A DNA stretch of 64,000 nt. Source: Cycas panzhihuaensis. Taxonomy: Eukaryota > Cycadophyta. The stretch lies in the NCBI GenBank assembly GCA_023213395.1, contig CM041465.1, forward strand, positions 81,971,741-82,035,740, in the 5' to 3' direction. The stretch's first letter is position 1. The number at the start of each line of letters is the position of its first letter. The notes under the pieces are model-generated. The model saw nothing but the letters and a program-made list of their open reading frames with translations, ran no database searches and was not told where the DNA came from. The translations under genes were made by a program, and so were the position numbers. This document shows, piece by piece, positions 34,379 through 46,165 of the stretch.

Positions 34379-34690
34379 AAAGGAAGAAGATAAATTTGCT
34401 ATTATTATAGAATAAGAACTTATTATAAAGAAATATGAGTATAAAAAAATTAATTATGGAAATATGAGAATCAAAATAGTATTGTAATACACTCAATTAT
34501 AATAAACTCAATAAAAGATCTCTTATCATTCAAAGAGACCTTATATATACAAAAGGAATTCTCTCTTATATATAATTATTAATAGAAAACCTCATGTATA
34601 ATTATTAATAGGTAGAATATTGATCAAGTTCCATGCGTACATGTTTTTTTTCTAACAATTAGGTCCCACTATAGAAATAGCTATGCAATA
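34379..34690 (-). repeat. 5' LTR of chromovirus, outer piece
   Basis: Continuation of the LTR interrupted at 30,871. AAGAAGATAAATTTGCTATTA and ATAAGAACTTATTA match 26,900-26,945. CAATAAAAGATCTC and AAAGGAATTCTCTCTTA match 27,000-27,060. It ends at 34,690 with the mutated terminus TATTGCATAGC (minus strand), matching TGTTACATAGC at 27,176. Confidence 0.65.
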
Positions 34691-34839
34691 TAATCCACTA
34701 GTTAGAAATTGTGGTATTTTAAGTTAAGACACTTGAGGAGCATATAAGGTTATAAAAGAAATAATAGTATTCACTAACCCACATAAATAAGATCCCAAGA
34801 GTTATAAAGCAATACAACTAAGATTAAACTCTAAAAATA

Positions 34840-35226
34840 TTGACAAAAATTTCTATGCATATAATTGGTTATAAAAATCATATGAAGTAAATATACCAAG
34901 TACTAATTGTTATAATATGGGACTTATCTTCGATATGAATCATAATATGGAGTCTAAAAATGTGGGTAGTTATAAAGTCACAAATGATCATTATTATAAG
35001 AATGACAATGATGAATATTTAAGCATAACTAGTAGTGGGGATTTTTATAATGGTATGGATGAAGAAAAATAGAAGGGTGAATGTTCAAATACTAATGATA
35101 ACTTTAAAGAAATTTGTTTTAATAATAGGAAAAACTATAAAATAAAGGGAATGCATGATGGTCAAAGTTCTATAAGTCATAATGATAAAGAAAAGATTAA
35201 TCAAAGGATAAGAAGAAGAAACTAAT
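34840..35226 (+). pseudogene. Unrecognised Asn/Tyr-rich coding-like frame
   Basis: Frame 3 is readable for about 125 codons with two stops: SYEVNIPSTNCYNMGLIFD, SYKVTNDHYYKNDNDEYL, SGDFYNGMDEE, NFKEICFNNRKNYKIKG. The composition (Asn, Tyr, Asp, Lys, Ser) is not that of a retroelement enzyme. It sits just outside the chromovirus LTR. No family is recognised. It may be low-complexity sequence that happens to be open, but the codon-like regularity is better than the surroundings. Confidence 0.3.
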
Positions 35227-37599
35227 ATAGCAAACCATGTCAAAGAAAAGGCAAAAAAATACATAGCATGACTTCCATGTCAAGGCATCATATTTCAAAA
35301 CTTACTACAAGTGGAAAATAATTGCTTAAAATTGCATAGAAGGAATAATAAACTTCCATCACTAAACTTTAAAATAACTTATATTCTAACTATTAAAACT
35401 AAATGGAATAATTTTTTTTAAAAGATAACCAAAAAATACTTCTGGTGAAGTCAATTTCGAGTTATTTGGAGACATTTAGTTTATGTAATAATCTTTTGAA
35501 GCTAATCAAAATTTACGATTTTTGGGACTATAATAATACCTCTAAATAAAATGATGATAACTTTTGATTTTAATATCTAGTTTAATTAAGATTACTTTAA
35601 CTTAAAATTAGCTTTAAATATACTTATTAAAAAAATTGAGGTTAACTAGATACTTATACCCTTTATTATGATCTTATTTAGAAAAAAATTAAGAACAACT
35701 ACATAAGTATAACAAAATTTATGGTCATTTAAAGTATTAGTAGTAGATTTTAGACCCTACGGATAATAGTAGATAATAAGCCTAATTTGAATTCAATATA
35801 ACTTTCAGAATTCTACTCAAACCTTATAGTATAACCACTCAAAATTTATGGCATGATTTGGTCATCTCATATCTCAGTAATAACTTTTTAAAAATTTAAT
35901 CATTTACAACCTAAAAATTATAGATCTTTGATAATCCTTTTGGTTGGATAAACTAATCTCGATACCCCTTATGATGAACCCAAACTAAAATAGAAAGAAA
36001 ATTCTTGAATTATAATAAAAAATTACAACAAAATCATCCTTCACCCTAAATGTGCTAAAAATAATAAATGTCTAATTAAAATAAACTTATCATTCTAAAG
36101 CATAATGAGCAAGCTTTTATATGATGACTAATCCTTTTTAATTATATTTAAACTTGGTATTTTTCTTGGGTTGCATGAACACAACCTTACTTTAAATATT
36201 TCAATCATTTTTACTTATATTTGAAGCCAATATTTTTCTTGAAATGTGAGAACATAATAATAAGCTCCTCATATGACTTTATTACAACACCTCCCATATA
36301 GCATGTTAGGCTTTAAATGGGCTTGCCACTATGTCATAACCTCATTCTTCCTCATATTTACTTTAGTATCTTACTTAACATTATACTCATCTTGTTGGTA
36401 ATCCCTCTAAGGTAGAACTCTAGTATAAGAAAGCATTATATGACAGTGATGGAGGGTATGATGACTAACTCATTCATCCATAAGGTTAAGGGACATCATA
36501 ATTGATCCCTAAAAAGATTGTACTCTAAGGCAAAAAACTCTATATTTGGTGAAGGAGCTTGAAGTATATTATTATAAGGCATCTCTTATTACATATACAC
36601 TAATAAGTTATTTTCTTGATCATATACCTTCCAAGATTTATCTAAAAAAATGGACACACATACTTAGGGGAAATGTTCCATAAAGATTAAATCTATATAT
36701 TTTTAAGTTAAGGCCACATGGCCTTTAGTTTGAATCCATGTCTTAAGATAATTTAATGTTATTCTATGGTTCTTAGGCTTGTTTAAGAAATTTATACATT
36801 TTAAAGTAATGGACAATGGACTTTATTGTTTGCAAAGGATCACTATGTATTATTTAATTTTGGTTGAATTTTAAATTTCTCACTATATTTGTGGATTTTT
36901 ATTAATAATTTAATTCCTCCATTAAATAAGTTGTACTACAAGCCATAAAAACATTTATTTAGTGATTGTCTACATCCTTAAGTGTGTATTGAAGTGAATC
37001 TTGCTCAATGATTTACGAAGAGATCTTTGTGTATGTTAGAAGAAAAGTTTTGTTCAAAATATTCAATATCTCAACCTCACAAATGCTTATTTCTAATACT
37101 GTAAATTATAGAATTTTATTAAGTTCTATCTTATAGCTTCCCCAACCCCTCATCCCTAACACATAATATTGGTTTTGTTTTAGTTGGGTAGAAATTCATA
37201 ACCTAATGATGACCCTCCATAATAACCTATTCCACCATGACAGCCTCTTCTTTCTTCATAATAAGCTTTTTCTTTAGAAAGATTTGTTCATGAAATTCCA
37301 TCATCTCTATATTTTCATGAGCAAGGTTGGTCAATTGTTCAAAAATATATAAAGGATTCTATTTATTCTCTAGTTTAGAGTCCCTCTGCTCACTTATAAA
37401 TCTTTAGATAAATCACACTCCTTTGTATCAAATTTTGGAAACTCTAAGCATCAAGATTTTAAAATATTAATGGAGATTTTGTTCGATAACTATTATAATA
37501 ATTCTTCTCTACTTAGCATGGAAGAAGAAACCTATATGGATGAGGATTTACTAAACATGTAATTATAGGTGGTCCTTCCTAACCCTAATTGATAATTTA
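35227..37599. other. AT-rich unassigned stretch, possibly LINE 5' region
   Basis: No convincing protein. From about 36,600 short plus-strand frames (FKVMDNGLYCLQRI near 36,810, then a Pro-rich part near 37,140-37,200) would suit a LINE ORF1 lying ahead of the endonuclease/RT at 37,600, but the similarity is too weak to claim. The 35,230-36,300 part looks like decayed repeat. Confidence 0.3.
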
Positions 37600-38051
37600 T
37601 CTTGTGGTCTATCATGCATTTCTTTATATTTTCTTAGAGTGTGAAGGGTTTCTGATTTATAACTAAATGGAGGATAATCAAGAATTACATGGTCCTAAAA
37701 GTTAATATTTTGGATTTCTTAGTTCTTTAGGTTCTAATTTACCTTTAATTGTTCATAATATTTGTGATTCAAATAATTGTCTCCACCAATCATGCACCAA
37801 GTTTGGGTGATATTATTTTATGCTATGTGATATGGTTCAAGGATATATTGGTATGTGAGGCATTCAAGCTGCAAGCATTATTTGCTTGGGTGTTTTCTTG
37901 GTTGCAATTCATACTTATAAGAGTTGTAATATTAATTCTTCTTCTAGATCATGTATATTTTGTAGCTTAGAAATGGATGCATCTCTTATATCCTACTACT
38001 CATAAAATTCTTGTTAGGATTTGAATACAATTAAGTTTTCAAATAATAAAT
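37600..38051 (+). pseudogene. L1-type LINE endonuclease, first part
   Basis: Plus-strand frames start with KWRIIKNYMVLK near 37,665, then HAPSLGDIILCYVIWFKDIL (37,790-37,850). This is a decayed copy of the apurinic endonuclease domain that begins ORF2 of plant L1 elements (GLN-P-KQR-I, then the G-G-hydrophobic strand). The domain nicks target DNA to prime reverse transcription. It is cut at 38,051 by insertion of X2 and continues at 41,669; the join restores one direction and reading order. Confidence 0.5.
38047..38051 (+). other. Target-site duplication of X2, left
   Basis: TAAAT immediately before the 5' LTR, identical to 41,664-41,668 after the 3' LTR. Five bases is the standard length for Ty1/copia and Ty3/gypsy integrases. 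Confidence 0.85.
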
Positions 38052-38453
38052 TATTAAAACGTAATGTTTAATGTATACATAATACGCACATATACTTCCC
38101 ACCATTCACCTACTTCGAGATATTTGAGATGCACACATATTAATGTTACCCCACTATTGGATGATGTAAAGGCTCGGTGTATATGATAGGCTACTCATGA
38201 GGTGATTAGCACTATATATTATACTCTCACCACTTGAGAACTTGATAAAGAAGAGAGGAGAAAGATGTAATCATTATGATCATAAGAAGAGTCCTAATTC
38301 CATCTTCTTCTATGGTGTTTCCCACACTGGCTTTTCCACATATAAATCGTGATGTCCATCTTGTGGTGATGATTATGTTTGATGATGTTTGCTTTATATG
38401 TTTGATGTTTTATACTCATGAGTTTATATTATTGCATCTTCATACTTTTAACA
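38052..38453 (+). repeat. 5' LTR of X2
   Basis: 402 bp, TATTAAAACG...CTTTTAACA. It shares long blocks with 41,267-41,663, for example GGTGATTAGCACTATATAT and TATTATTGCATCTTCATACT. Confidence 0.92.
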
Positions 38454-38465
38454 CGGTATCAGAGC
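38454..38465 (+). other. Primer-binding site of X2
   Basis: CGGTATCAGAGC directly after the LTR. One change from TGGTATCAGAGC, the initiator-Met tRNA complement that primes plant Ty1/copia elements. Confidence 0.85.
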
Positions 38466-39556
38466 AATGTTGCATCCAAGTCTCTATGGTGAGGTGAAGA
38501 CCTTGCTAATCCAGATTCAAGCCTATAGAGCCTATGATAGGATCCATTGATAAAGAGTTTTTTCATGGGCTAGATATATATATGCATAGACCAGTGGCTT
38601 GCGTGATGTTATAGGATAGAAGAATCCAATCAAGCTGTATACATAACAAATACAACAAATAATGATGGTATGTTAATATGTGATTTTATATGGACATCTT
38701 ATTTAAGCATGTTGGCACCTATATTCAAAGCATTCGTGTACTTAAATTAGTCCATATGAGGACAACCCATTAATAGCGTGAAGTAGGCTTGTATAACTCT
38801 GTTAATAGATATTTTAGTGACAATATAAAAGCTATGAGGCATTACAAGAAATTACATATTTATTAGAGCATATGAATGATTTATATATGCATGACATAAG
38901 TTGTTATGAGACATATCTATTTGGATTATGACCAAATGTCAAACCTTAATATGATGGGATATTTAATTCAACCCATTATATGGTAGTGTATAGTAATTGT
39001 TGGTATATGAGGGATTGTTATATTTTGTTAAGTGTGTGTAAATTACACATATGCACAACCCAAATGGCAGAAGTAGATGTCCATCTTATAAAACATTGGT
39101 CGTAATAAACCCTATTTAGATATCAATATTGACATTATTTCTTGACTGACACGTAGTCAATCTGCTTGGCCAAAGATGTTTCCATGTTCCTTTTGCTTAC
39201 ACATATGCCATATGAAAAGAAATAATATTTGTAGTATGTTCTAACACTCTTAATCTTTTAATCTTTGAAACTATAGAATATGCTTGCCATTATATAAATA
39301 GATCTATCAAATCCTTCACAGATCTTAACTACGAAGCCTACTAGATCGCGCCCAAAGCCCTTATCACATAGAGAAACAATAGATCTGCCATGCAACAATA
39401 GTTACCCTAAGCTACCATGCCTACACGCTGACATTTGAAAGGATGCCTCACTAATCTACGTGAGTCATTGCAGCTCCCTTCGTCAATGGAGATCACATCT
39501 TTATCATAGTTGCCATCACAAACTTGACATAAAACACCTCATCTAGGCATTATTAC
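38466..39556 (+). other. Interior of X2 upstream of the captured gene
   Basis: No retroelement protein is readable. AT-rich, many stops. From about 39,290 base composition becomes more balanced (toward 45 percent GC by eye), suggesting the captured host segment may start well before the first recognisable codons. Confidence 0.45.
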
Positions 39557-39976
39557 ATGCAGGCCATACGATCTAGAATCAGCAGAGATATTTTGACCAT
39601 CAACCTGAGTGACTCATAGGATATTCCCATTGAGAACAGAGAGAAATATAACATAGGAAATTACGTGGTGATGTTGGGTATTGGCACACCAAAGAAGAGT
39701 GCGTTGATGATGATCAACACTGGTGGTGACATCAATTGGATTGATTACAATCCCTACACCACCTGCACTTCCTTGCAGGGTCCCCTATTCGATCCCTCAC
39801 AATCCTCTTCCTTTAAAACCATTGTGCGTCATTCATCTGAGTGCGACAAGGTGGTGCATGCCATGGGATTTCCTATGTCTTGTTCTTCTAATAGTACCTG
39901 CTATTACGAAGTTTGCTATGGGGATGGATCTAAAACTATTAGAGACTTCAGCCATGATACGCCTCTCCTCACATAA
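39557..39976 (+). pseudogene. Captured nepenthesin-like aspartic protease fragment (A1)
   Basis: A single frame reads as the N-terminal half of a plant pepsin-like protease. IRSRISRDILTINLSDS is the end of the propeptide, followed by a TAG. IPIENREKYNIGNYVVMLGI then GTPKKSALMMINTGGDINWI contain the first active site, NTGGD where DTGSD is expected, so the catalytic Asp is Asn. GPLFDPSQSSSFKTI and CSSNSTCYYEVCYGDGSKTI, the conserved Y-G-D-G flap region, complete it. The match ends at about 39,976. A PNITTICSL piece near 40,175 may be a relic of the C-terminal half. These enzymes are secreted or vacuolar. Domain, order and orientation are clear; the fragment is dead. Confidence 0.88.
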
Positions 39977-41250
39977 ATTTCTCAACCATTTCTTAGCCAT
40001 ACATCTCTTAGCCACATGCACTCACTTAGAAAGTCATGCTCATAGCTACCTACCAGAATAAAGGATGATTAACTAGATGATTCATCCACTCACTATCCAC
40101 ATCCACATCTAAACAAATTGTGGCAATCATAAAAGATATTTCCCTTAATTTTTTTTCATAATTTAGATTATATAGAGCTACCCAACATCACCACGATCTG
40201 TTCACTTTGATCATTGGTAAGATCAATATCATTCATCCATAGGATTCGGTGGTCACATGACCTACTTTTTATAGAAGAAGATAGATAAATTTCAAGGTAA
40301 AATTGATACAAAAGGTGAACTTATTTTTGAGAAATGATGGATGACTATTAAAGTTTGGTTTTAAATCGAGCACTTTGAGGCCCATTTATGACATTTTAAG
40401 CCTATTTTAGTTGGAAAAATTTAATTAAGTGAGAAATATTTGATGGATTTATCATATAAGATATCCTTGATATGTTGGTCTTCCATTTCCCACACAACAT
40501 CACATTTAGTTTAGCAGATGATAAAGCTCCTAAATAAACATTCAAATCACCTAGATATTGAAGCAGTTTATGTTATTTAGTTAGATGTTAATTACAATTG
40601 CCTTGTTACAATTAACTTACCATGGCTAAGTAATTCAACATAGTCTTATAGTTGATTATTTAAGATGATCCAACTATCGACTTAATCCAGCCGATAAAAC
40701 TTTGATACAATCCTATAAGTAATTTGGAAATATGATGAACCATGTATTTAAAGCAATTTCCTAGTAAACTAGTAATTACTATGGTTGGTCACCAATGTAT
40801 TTTGTTACATAGATTATATTTTATATGGACTCAAATATCATTTTTCTTGATTTGTTGGACAACTTAATATAGATTGAAACCAGCCACCACATAGGTGAAA
40901 ATATGAAGATGTGCATAAAACACTTTATATATAGGTTTATAGAGATAGCATTTAGTTACAGGTTTTTTATAGGTTATAGATGATTTTGGTGATTAATATG
41001 GAAGCTCTGCTCAACCCTTACAGTGTGACAAATTTACCCATAACATACGAGATACAAGAAACAAAGTTACATGATATAGGATATAGGAAACAAGTTACAT
41101 GATATAGGATATAGAAAACAAAGTTACAGGATATAGGTTATTTACAAGTTACACGCGATCGCATATAGGATATAAGTGATGCTTACATGTTATAAGTGCC
41201 AGTATACAAGATGAAGACATAAAGACTCAAGATCAAGATTCAAGGATATT
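39977..41250 (+). other. Interior of X2 downstream of the captured gene
   Basis: No retroelement enzyme. Near 40,165-40,195 LDYIELPNITTICSL resembles the YPNIT-F segment of nepenthesin C-terminal lobes, which would extend the capture, but this is weak. From 41,040 to 41,140 a short imperfect repeat of ACAAAGTTACATGATATAGG-type units occurs. Confidence 0.4.
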
Positions 41251-41266
41251 AAGCATTATGGGGGGG
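41251..41266 (+). other. Polypurine tract of X2
   Basis: AAGCATTATGGGGGGG directly against TGTTAAAAC of the 3' LTR. The G-run is the plus-strand primer position. Confidence 0.75.
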
Positions 41267-41663
41267 TGTTAAAACATAATGTTTAATGTATACATAATGT
41301 ACACATGCACTTCCATTCACCTACTTCAAGATATATGAGATGCACATATATTGATGTTATCCCACTATTGGATGATATAAATGCTCATCAGATGTGATAG
41401 GTTACCATGAGGTGATTAGCACTATATATTTGTACTCTCACCACTTTAGAACTTAAGAAAATAGAGAGGAGAAAGATGTAATCATTATAATCATAAGCAG
41501 AGTCCTAACTCCACTTTCACCTATGGTTTTTTCCATACTAGTTGTTCCATGTATAAATCTTAGTGTCCATCTTATGGTGATGATTATATTTGGTAATGTT
41601 TGCTTTACATGTTTGATGTTTTATACTCATGAGCTTATATTATTGCATCTTCATACTTTTAAC
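41267..41663 (+). repeat. 3' LTR of X2
   Basis: 397 bp, TGTTAAAACA...CTTTTAACA, retaining the canonical TG start that the 5' copy has lost. Confidence 0.92.
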
Positions 41664-41668
41664 ATAAA
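41664..41668 (+). other. Target-site duplication of X2, right
   Basis: TAAAT, identical to 38,047-38,051. Confidence 0.85.
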
Positions 41669-44600
41669 TTAAGTAATTTAGGCTCTTTGAGTTTATCAAT
41701 TGTTAAATCTCAAGATTGGTTTACTCGTAGAATACATTTAGTCTTTCTAATTTTGGTTTGGTTAAAGTTGGATAACCCCATTTTGTTTGGTGTAATAAAA
41801 GGTTTGATAAAGATAAAATTTACTCACTTGGATTATTGTTGCTTTTCATATCAAAGGGTTCTGCTACCAGATCCTTGTGGCCTTTGAATCTACACTTTAG
41901 TTATCCTTTGTCATCATTGTCCAACTTTTATTTTAGTTTTAGGTAATCTTAGTTATACACTTCCACCTAGTTCCATTTTAAAGTTTAATAAATCTCTTCT
42001 TTCTTATTCATGCTTCTAGTCTCATTTTGCCAAATCTTAAAATTAGCCTCATCCTACAAGAGATGTAGGATGGATTATTTGGTGAAAGTAACCTCTAAGT
42101 AGAGATATTACATGGTTGAGAGGATTCGTAAAGCAAATGGTAAGCATTTATAAGATACATGAGAACAAACTAAAGTGTGCACTTTGTGATGTTATATTAC
42201 AATTCAATCTTAGTTCTTTCAATTCTTTTGACAATCCCATGAAGCTCTTATTTACTCAATGTTACTTAAATATGAAGCTTTAAGAGAAAACAAGCTCACA
42301 TTTATCCACGACTTTATTGATTAAATGAAGGTGAAGCTTACCCAAGTTTTTCCCGAATTCCTTAAAATAGAAGTAAGCTACCTCTAGGATTTTAGCCATC
42401 AAGCAAAAGAATGATTCTTTAATCCATGATCAACACATTATCAAGCATATGTTTATAATATATTTTAGAGACATTTTTGCTTCATCTATAATGTCTCTAG
42501 AGAGGGTGGATGCTATGGTTGAGCATTTGAAGGTTATTCCCTCTAAAGAGGAATTGTAGATATTTTGATACACCACTTATGTAAGAAGAACATAAGGGTG
42601 TCATTTTAGTTGATAGAAAAGGATAAAGCTCCAAGTGAGGATAGCCTAATAATTAAATTTTATAAGGCCTTTTGAAATGTAACTAGGCATGAATTTTTCC
42701 TCAAGCCTTAAGAAGCCTTAGTTATTTTAGGTCTTGGCTCTCATTCAAATGGTATAATCAGTAAGTTAATCCCCAAAGAGGATGCAAACCTTTGTGTCAT
42801 TAGGGGATAGCTTCCTATTTCATTACTTATTATATTCATAAGATTTTGGCCAAAGCTCGCACATCACATCAAATTTTCTAAATCATTTGCTCAAAAAAAG
42901 TAGTTTTATTAAAGGATGGTATATTCTTGACAATATTTTATCATTGTGGGAATCTGACATTGGGTATGAGAGTCTAGGCAGTATTTTTTATTGCTCAAAC
43001 TTGACTTTATTACTCAAACTTGATTGTGAGAAGGCACATGATAAAGTTGAATGGGACTTTTCAATTTGGTTAAAGCACTTTTGCCTAATGGAAATGCTTG
43101 TATTAATATTAAGGGTCAAATGTCCTCTCCTACTTGTCTTCATTATTCAATCCAACAAAGGTGCCTATTAGCTCCTCTTTTATGGGGATGACTTTCTAAC
43201 AAGGGTGTCTATTAGCTCCCCTTTTATAGGGATGACTTTACAACAAGGATGCCTATTAGCTCCACTTTTATGGGGATGACACCTTTTTCTTTTAATAAGG
43301 AGAATTAGGTTAATGGTAGACTTGGATTATTTTTTTCTTCACTTTTAGATCCTCTATATCTAAGGATAACACCTCTTATTGCTACTTAAATTTTGATGTA
43401 ATCCTAGCTTGGATTATAGAACTTAGATGGATAACTCTAAATAATGGTCAAGTTTTTTAATCTATTAAATATTCCTTTTGGGTTTGATATTACTCCTTCT
43501 CTTATATGGGATTAGATTATAGGCAAATTTATTTTTAAAAAATAGAATTTTGGTCCCTCCAACATTTAGCTTTAGTAGGTCATTTACAAGTAGTGTTGAA
43601 GAGCTTGCTTGTGCTTCATGTTTGTTATTCATCCTTTTAATGTAGAAGACCTTATTTGTGCTTTATATTTATTATTCATCTTTTTAGTTTCCTTCAAATC
43701 TTGCTCATAAGAGATTTCTTTCTTTAGTAAAGAATTTCATATCAATAAGAACTATTGATAAATGAAGTATTCAAAGAGTTTGGTGTAACATTTGTTACTT
43801 ACTTATTAATTAAGAAGGCTTGGGTTGTATTTGTATTAAAAGAAAGTTAATAAATTAGTGACCAAGTTCTTATTATAACTTTTGTAAGGCAAGGAATTGA
43901 GGAAGATTCTCCTCCATTTTTTAATATAATCTAATCTTCCTTTAGAACTTAAGTTGTAGAAGCTTCTCCCAGTACATCAATGATTGCTTCTTTATCCCAT
44001 TAAAGTTGAAATTAATGAGTCCTTAGTTTTGAATTCTATTTGGAATGATTGGTATACTAATAAAAACCTTCTTTAGATGGGTAAATCATTAGATAATAAT
44101 TCATTAGTGGAGAAAATTTTCCCTAGGGTGGTCCCACTAAATTTTTATTGGTAATAAGTACTTTATACTATATAATCCTCAATTTACCAAATACTATGAA
44201 AGGAAAAGTGTATGCTCCATAAATCATTTGTTGAATCCTTCATTGAACTCATTCTTAGATTAGCAAGATTTTATAGAAAAATTTAGTCTTCCTTCTATTA
44301 TCCTAACCTTATATCTTCATTTTATTAATTTGATTTGTAATTCCTATAGCTACTTTTATAAGGTGTTATCTTCAGAGCTTGAGGGTATACTAATTTTGGA
44401 TTATAGAGAATCTATTTTTATGTTTCTTAGTTTAAAACAACATACGCTTTACCCATGGCTCAATTAAGCATTGTTAAGTGGCTCAATAAATATTTGAAGC
44501 ATCAAGATTCTTTTGAAGTCTAGATTGATCATTGCATTTCAATATGGCATACTGAGATAACTTTTAAGAAGCATCTTTTTTGTTAACTCACTTTGCATAC

Positions 44601-44960
44601 GCCTTTGATGGTAGTGAATCATCAACCCAAAGATAATTTCTTCATTAAGCAATAGAAAGATGTTATGCATTTATTCTATTTTTTTTAATTTACTTTAGCT
44701 ATTTGGTTATTTAGCCAAACGAGAACTACAATACTGTGGTTTGCTTAATTTGATATCCATGTAGTATTTTTTTATAATATCTCCATATTTTCCAAGTGCT
44801 TCGTAAAAGTATGGCATGTTCTCAAAACTAAGATTATGAAGAAATTATAGAACACTTAAAATTTCATCATTTATGACTATAAAGATCCTTCCTTATTTCC
44901 CACTTTCTCTTTGAATTAATGCCTTCTCTTGTGTTATAGATGAAGGCCGCCTAAAGGCTA
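41669..44960 (+). pseudogene. L1-type LINE ORF2 (endonuclease end and RT), degenerate
   Basis: Continues the LINE from 38,051. The end of the endonuclease is at 41,687-41,890 (SLSIVKSQDWFT...). The linker includes DAMVEHLKVIPSKEEL near 42,510. The RT follows: DKAPSEDSLIIKFYKAFWNV (42,625-42,690), LIPKEDA near 42,760, ILDNILSLWES near 42,930, then LLKLDCEKAHDKVEWDF (43,005-43,060), which keeps the catalytic Asp of the LD-KA-D motif. The QQGCLLAPLL motif follows and is triplicated (see 43,153). The second active-site strand is not clear. Frames after 43,990 (ESFIELILRLARFY, FYYPN-type pieces) suit the C-terminal part. LINEs copy by target-primed reverse transcription; this one is dead. Confidence 0.75.
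43153..43282 (+). repeat. Three-copy 44-bp tandem repeat inside the LINE RT
   Basis: Three head-to-tail units starting near 43,153, 43,197 and 43,241, each containing ACAA-GG-TG-CTATTAGCTCC and TTTTAT-GGGATGAC. Each encodes the conserved RT motif QQGCLLAPLL plus GDD-like residues. The ancestor had one copy, so this is a local amplification after the LINE inserted. Confidence 0.85.
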
Positions 44961-45971
44961 ATGCACTTGTTATGAACATGTTTCACAAATTGTTTGATAG
45001 TGTTTCATCCTTTTAGGTACATGTGATTTCATTTCTCTTCTAATAATGGTTATTTCTTATTCTCAGGGACGTGGTTACATGCCTTCTATGGTTCATGTGA
45101 TTCAAGCATATCACTATGGTCCATTGGGCAACAATTGCTCAAACTAAGTTGGCATCAACTACCATCAAATGAGGATTTTCTAGTGCTTCCAATACCTTCA
45201 ACAATTACCACAATCCTTATTATTACCACTCTTCTCGTTGTACCTATGATTGCTGCTACAAATGTGGTTTTGGTTTCTACTGTTGTTAAGGAAGAATCTA
45301 GTGATGATGATGAACTAAGTGCATAAACCCACCCATCAATAAAGAAAGTAAAACATGGTTAAGTTCTATACTAGTTATGTTATTTTGTTGATTGTTGTTT
45401 TTTAGCTTTTTCTAAGTGGCACTTCTATTTTTGGTTAGTTCATTTTGGGAGACTCTATTATGGAATATCTTGCATTTTAAAGAGACACCTTATTGTACAC
45501 ATATACTTTAAATAACCTCCTTGATATATACCTTTGTTTAAAGTATTATTGACCCAAATTTTAGTTATATTTCAAGTAAAAGAAAGAAAAGAATCATGGA
45601 TAACCTTTGATATTATAATCCTTAGTGTGGCATGAAAAGTATATGATAGGGACGTCCAAGTAGGTATTGTTTAAACTTGTAATGGTCCTCATATTAGATC
45701 TAAATGTGGTCTTGAGCATTCGTTAATACGTGTACTCAAGCATAGGTCCTAACATGAGGTCTAGGGGCTAATTATTAAGAGGCTTTTTCTAAACATACCC
45801 AAAGGTTTGGCAATAGCTTGGCATTACAATGGAAGATGGAGACACTTGATCCATACTAATTTTTGGCATTAAATTATTTTCAAAGTATCCTTTTTATTAT
45901 TTGGCTAACTACTAAAATATTTATTGTAACTTCAAATATTATGTACGCACTCCTTATTATACGTTTGTCTT
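44961..45971. other. Unassigned; small Thr/Val-rich ORF only
   Basis: A 63-codon frame at 45,135-45,326 ends in an acidic EESSDDDELSA tail but has a low-complexity Ile/Thr/Val core and no family resemblance I can name. The rest shows no gene. Confidence 0.35.
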
Positions 45972-46165
45972 TACCATGGAAAAGGTCAAATACAACGAAG
46001 TCATGGTGCAATTACAATCCTATTTTAAAGAATCATATTTTAATGTTTGGTGCTCCTTTTCTCTTTTACTATGGAAAAGGTTGAATACATAATGATAGAT
46101 GAAGTCATGGTGCAATTACAATCATATTTTAAATAATCATATTCTAATTTTTGGTGCCCATTTTT
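45972..46165. repeat. Tandem duplication, about 98 bp
   Basis: ACCATGGAAAAGGTCAAATA / ACTATGGAAAAGGTTGAATA begin the two units. GAAGTCATGGTGCAATTACA, then a TATTTTAA-AATCATATT and TTTGGTGC part, recur in both. The second unit has about 6 extra bases (ATGATA). Confidence 0.8.

Larger units (their letters stand above)
38052..41663 (+). mobile_element. Non-autonomous LTR element X2 with captured host gene
   Basis: A complete 3,612-bp element: LTRs of 402 and 397 bp with TGTTAAAA/TTTTAACA termini (5' copy mutated to TATTAAAA), a primer site CGGTATCAGAGC at 38,454, a polypurine tract ending in seven G at 41,266, and a perfect TAAAT duplication. The ~2.8 kb interior has no Gag, RT or integrase. 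It carries a plant aspartic-protease gene fragment in the same orientation. It is inserted in an L1-type LINE. The LTRs differ at about one base in nine by eye, so insertion is old. It belongs to the family of X1. Confidence 0.9.

Noticed and set aside
39833-40061. Overlapping ORFs on the other frames of the protease fragment
   Set aside because: Shadows; only frame 2 carries the protease motifs in order.
45135-45326. 63-codon ORF ending in an acidic tail
   Set aside because: Low-complexity core, no neighbours or homology to support a gene. Described only as part of an unassigned stretch.
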